This document shows positions 62,490-64,000 of a stretch of DNA of 64,000 nt, piece after piece. The stretch spans positions 186,001 through 250,000 of the forward strand of contig VTFK01000034.1 of assembly GCA_009617715.1 (NCBI GenBank), read 5' to 3'. Position 1 is the stretch's first letter. Each line of letters starts with the position of its first letter. The DNA comes from Plectrocnemia conspersa. Taxonomy: Eukaryota; Arthropoda; Insecta; Trichoptera; Polycentropodidae. The notes beneath the pieces were generated by a model. That model saw nothing but the letters and a program-made list of their open reading frames with translations. It had not been told where the DNA came from and did not search any database. Both the position numbers and the translations under genes were made by a program.

Positions 62490-62795
62490 AACCAAATATA
62501 GACCAATAGGAGAGCGCAAAACACAATTATTACTTCTCAGCAGTCAAAAATTCACGTCAAAAGCAGTTCAATCATGTCGTCGTCGCCACAATCAAAACTT
62601 TTTATAACAATATTACGACTTACTTATACGTTAAAATCGAAGAAAGTATAAATAACCAAATTTTGAGATAATGTCACTTTTGATAAGTTCAAACACGACT
62701 TATAATAAGTGAGAATCGAATTAAGCATAACTAAATCGAATTTTGACCAACAGGAGAGCGCATAAAACAATTAAAACAGTTCTCAGCAGACAAAC
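62490..62795 (-). mobile_element. Dispersed repeat R1, two reversed copies
   Basis: 62490-62590 and 62732-62795 match the complement of 3188-3288: TAGACCAATAGGAGAGCGCA, then CTTCTCAG, TCAAAAATTCACGTCAAAAG. The phrase AATAAGTGAGA precedes both copies. Confidence 0.65.
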
Positions 62796-62807
62796 AATTT
62801 TATTTTA

Positions 62808-62974
62808 TCATATAATTTTACTACCACCTGCCATATAAATTATATTTTCACTGGTAAATATGTATATCTATCGGTGAAAATGTATTCTGATATGATTTCA
62901 TTGAAATGCCATATTTTAAAATATATTTTTGGGATAGATTTGAGACTGTTTTTTTTTAGATTTTCATTGAAACA
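62808..62974 (+). mobile_element. Dispersed repeat R2, copy 2
   Basis: Aligned with 3855-4015 in the same orientation; shared ATCATATAATTTTACTA, CACCTGCC, TATTTTCACTGGTAAA and TAGATT-GAGACT. Confidence 0.7.
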
Positions 62975-63096
62975 GGGACTTCATTTCGATTTCATTCAAT
63001 TAAACGCCCCCACCTGATATAGAGACTAAAGGAAAGCATATATTTTTTTTTCGACTGTAATCAATAAACTCATCATCATCATATAGGATATTCACG

Positions 63097-63190
63097 ATGT
63101 TGCAATTTGTTCGACTTCTGGGATACGATCATAATTCCGTCGAAGCACACTCATTAGATCGAGAACCGCCGAATTGCAAAAGGATAGACG
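63097..63190 (+). repeat. Promoter-proximal duplicated module, copy 2
   Basis: Second copy of 62162-62255, ending just before the GC-rich leader. Preserved phrases include GATGTTGCAATTTGTTCGA, AAGCACACTCATTAGATCGA and GCCGAATTGCAAAA. This position suggests promoter-proximal regulatory sequence. Confidence 0.7.
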
Positions 63191-63530
63191 ATAGAGTAGA
63201 GGAAAATCGCGTCGCTTTTCCGAGTAGAGCTTGCGCCTCCCGCCGCTAGATGTCAGGCGCCGGGGGCGGGGGAGCGGGGCGGGGAGGGAGACCTCTCGCG
63301 GCGGAGGGGACGGCGAGGGGCGGGCGGCCGCTGACGTTCAGTCTGCGGGCCGCGTTCGAGGCGCGCGCCTCGACGCTCTCATTCGCTCTCCGGCGCTCGT
63401 CGGCGCAGCTCGTGTCGCGCGACATGCGATCGCTCGCTCGCGACTAACCGTCGAGGAAAACTCGCTCGAACGAGACGCAGCTCCGCTTTTCCTCGACCGT
63501 CCTAATACTGAACCGCGAACCGACACTGAA
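63191..63530 (+). promoter_or_regulatory. CpG-rich promoter region with G-quadruplex run
   Basis: Base composition changes abruptly here from AT-rich to GC-rich. Five G runs (63262-63288: GGGGG-C-GGGGG-AGC-GGGG-C-GGGG-A-GGG) form a canonical quadruplex motif on the plus strand. TTCAGTC at 63337-63343 fits the arthropod initiator and lies about 50 bases downstream of the last G run. No TATA box. A 65-codon ATG frame from 63250 would start upstream of that initiator. Start site not proven. Confidence 0.5.
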
Positions 63531-63560
63531 CGAACGTAAACAAAGTCGAACCGAAAACAT

Positions 63561-63647
63561 ATGATCGACGTCGTCGAACTCCGTCCGCGCGTTCGCCTCC
63601 GCAGAGCTCGCGCACCGCTAGCGCGACCCGACACGACCAAAGACTAA
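63561..63647 (+). other. Upstream ORF in the leader (28 codons)
   Basis: True ATG, arginine-rich product (MIDVVELRPRV...), stop TAA at 63645-63647. Probably a translational control uORF if transcription starts near 63340. Confidence 0.4.
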
Positions 63648-63678
63648 ATTGTGTTTTTCGTTTCGTTTTCTTTTTTAC

Positions 63679-63867
63679 ATGTGGCGTCGACATCCCGCGT
63701 ACTGTCGCGCTTCCTCGTCGCCTTCCTCGTCGATCGCTCCCTCTCGCTCCCTCTTCGCTTCTCCGAAACTTTCGCGCACCTCCGGGCGAAAATCGCCCCA
63801 AAATCACCGTCATCACGATCGGCGACCCCGTGGCGTGCTCCGCCGCCGCCCCCGCGCTCTACCCTGA
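63679..63867 (+). other. Upstream ORF in the leader (62 codons)
   Basis: True ATG; Ser/Arg-rich product (MWRRHPAYCRASSSP...) of biased composition expected from GC- and CT-rich DNA. Ends TGA at 63865-63867. A further ATG at 63870 opens a third uORF that overlaps the main start and stops at 63966-63968. Together they imply weak or regulated initiation at 63908. Confidence 0.4.
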
Positions 63868-63907
63868 CAATGTCGGGGGCTTGGGCGGCTCCGGTTCGCT
63901 GTGCAAC

Positions 63908-64000
63908 ATGGCCGGATCCCCAGCGACCGCATCCGGCAACTCCGCCGGGCCCGCCTGGTGGACCATGATGAACGGAGGCCTGTACGAGGAGAGCCCGCCC
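63908..64000 (+). CDS. First coding exon of an unidentified gene, cut by window edge
   Basis: ATG at 63908 has an ideal context (AACATGG). The frame reads MAGSPATASGNSAGPAWWT and continues MMNGGLYEESPP to the edge without a stop. The low-complexity Ser/Ala/Gly/Pro start, a WWTMMNGGLY patch, the long GC-rich leader and the large gene-free upstream domain are typical of developmental transcription factors, but no DNA-binding domain is in view and I cannot name the gene. The same frame is open back to the stop at 63527, and the 30 codons before the ATG look protein-like (DPVACSAAAPALYPDNVGG), so a non-AUG or upstream-exon start is possible. There is no AG between 63643 and 63921; an acceptor at 63922-63923 is an alternative reading. 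Confidence 0.55.
   Translation, partial: MAGSPATASGNSAGPAWWTMMNGGLYEESPP

Noticed and set aside
3147..62974. 30-kb segmental duplication
   Set aside because: Equal spacing of the R1/R2 loci rests on three points and nothing else in the 30-kb segments aligned by eye.
63338..63816. Minus-strand frames of about 100 codons over the leader
   Set aside because: Arg/Ser-rich antisense translation of GC-rich sequence; plus-strand signals (uORFs, ideal start context) are better.
1..64000. Hox identity of the domain (for example Abd-B)
   Set aside because: Architecture fits, but no homeobox is present, the terminal peptide is not one I recognise, and reading by eye I did not find mature miR-10 or miR-iab-4 sequences.
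1..64000. tRNA, rRNA, CRISPR or viral insertions
   Set aside because: No cloverleaf, rRNA core, spacer array or viral polymerase or integrase frame seen; the two B-box-like fragments do not fold.

Overview
The window is animal nuclear DNA. It is strongly AT-rich, has no operon-like gene packing and no long open frame from an ATG. Its splice signals and the abrupt CpG-rich first-exon block at the right edge are of metazoan type. An insect, perhaps a lepidopteran, is my best guess, but no protein or RNA gene here proves the taxon. Open frames in positions 1-63200 look like chance: the longer ones rest on GTG or TTG starts or on simple repeats.

Layout. Two kinds of DNA alternate. (1) About 25 islands of near-balanced composition, 0.3-1.9 kb each (2.28-2.7, 6.4-7.6, 10.2-13.5, 17.8-19.3, 22.5-24.5, 27.0-27.4, 30.3-32.4, 34.4, 36.4-37.9, 39.1-40.1, 42.5-43.9, 45.5-48.1, 49.8-51.4, 53.9-55.8 and 57.6-59.5 kb) carry CpGs, GAGA tracts, palindromic CRE sites, CTCF-like and YY1/Pho-like motifs, and some convincing splice sites. 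(2) AT-rich spacers between them hold old, diverged repeats: tandem arrays with periods of about 155, 178, 240, 275-310 and 370 bp, a dispersed GGTCAGTAA family, and DNA-transposon remnants. The pattern resembles the regulatory domain of a developmental gene. That is inference; no homeobox or other diagnostic exon is in view.

The only coding sequence I favour is at the right edge: a plus-strand first coding exon, ATG at 63908, running off the window behind a GC-rich leader with a G-quadruplex run and several upstream ORFs. Secondary candidates are spliced transcripts inside the islands: a minus-strand two-exon microprotein or lncRNA locus (43837 to 42961), a 47-nt plus-strand mini-exon (58362-58408), a 90-nt plus-strand exon (50430-50519) and a 5' exon ending at a strong donor (18407).

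Most interesting signals: (a) a GGTCAGTAA doublet plus hairpin unit whose stem keeps pairing in three copies although its sequence changes; (b) repeated YY1/TISU-type ATGGCG starts with a splice donor within 13-96 nt; (c) a 279-nt stretch without any AG just before the terminal coding exon; (d) a perfect 25-bp foldback with a 7-nt loop at 28999-29055; (e) one composite repeat found at about 3.2, 32.8 and 62.5 kb; (f) a duplicated block of about 95 bp next to the terminal promoter.
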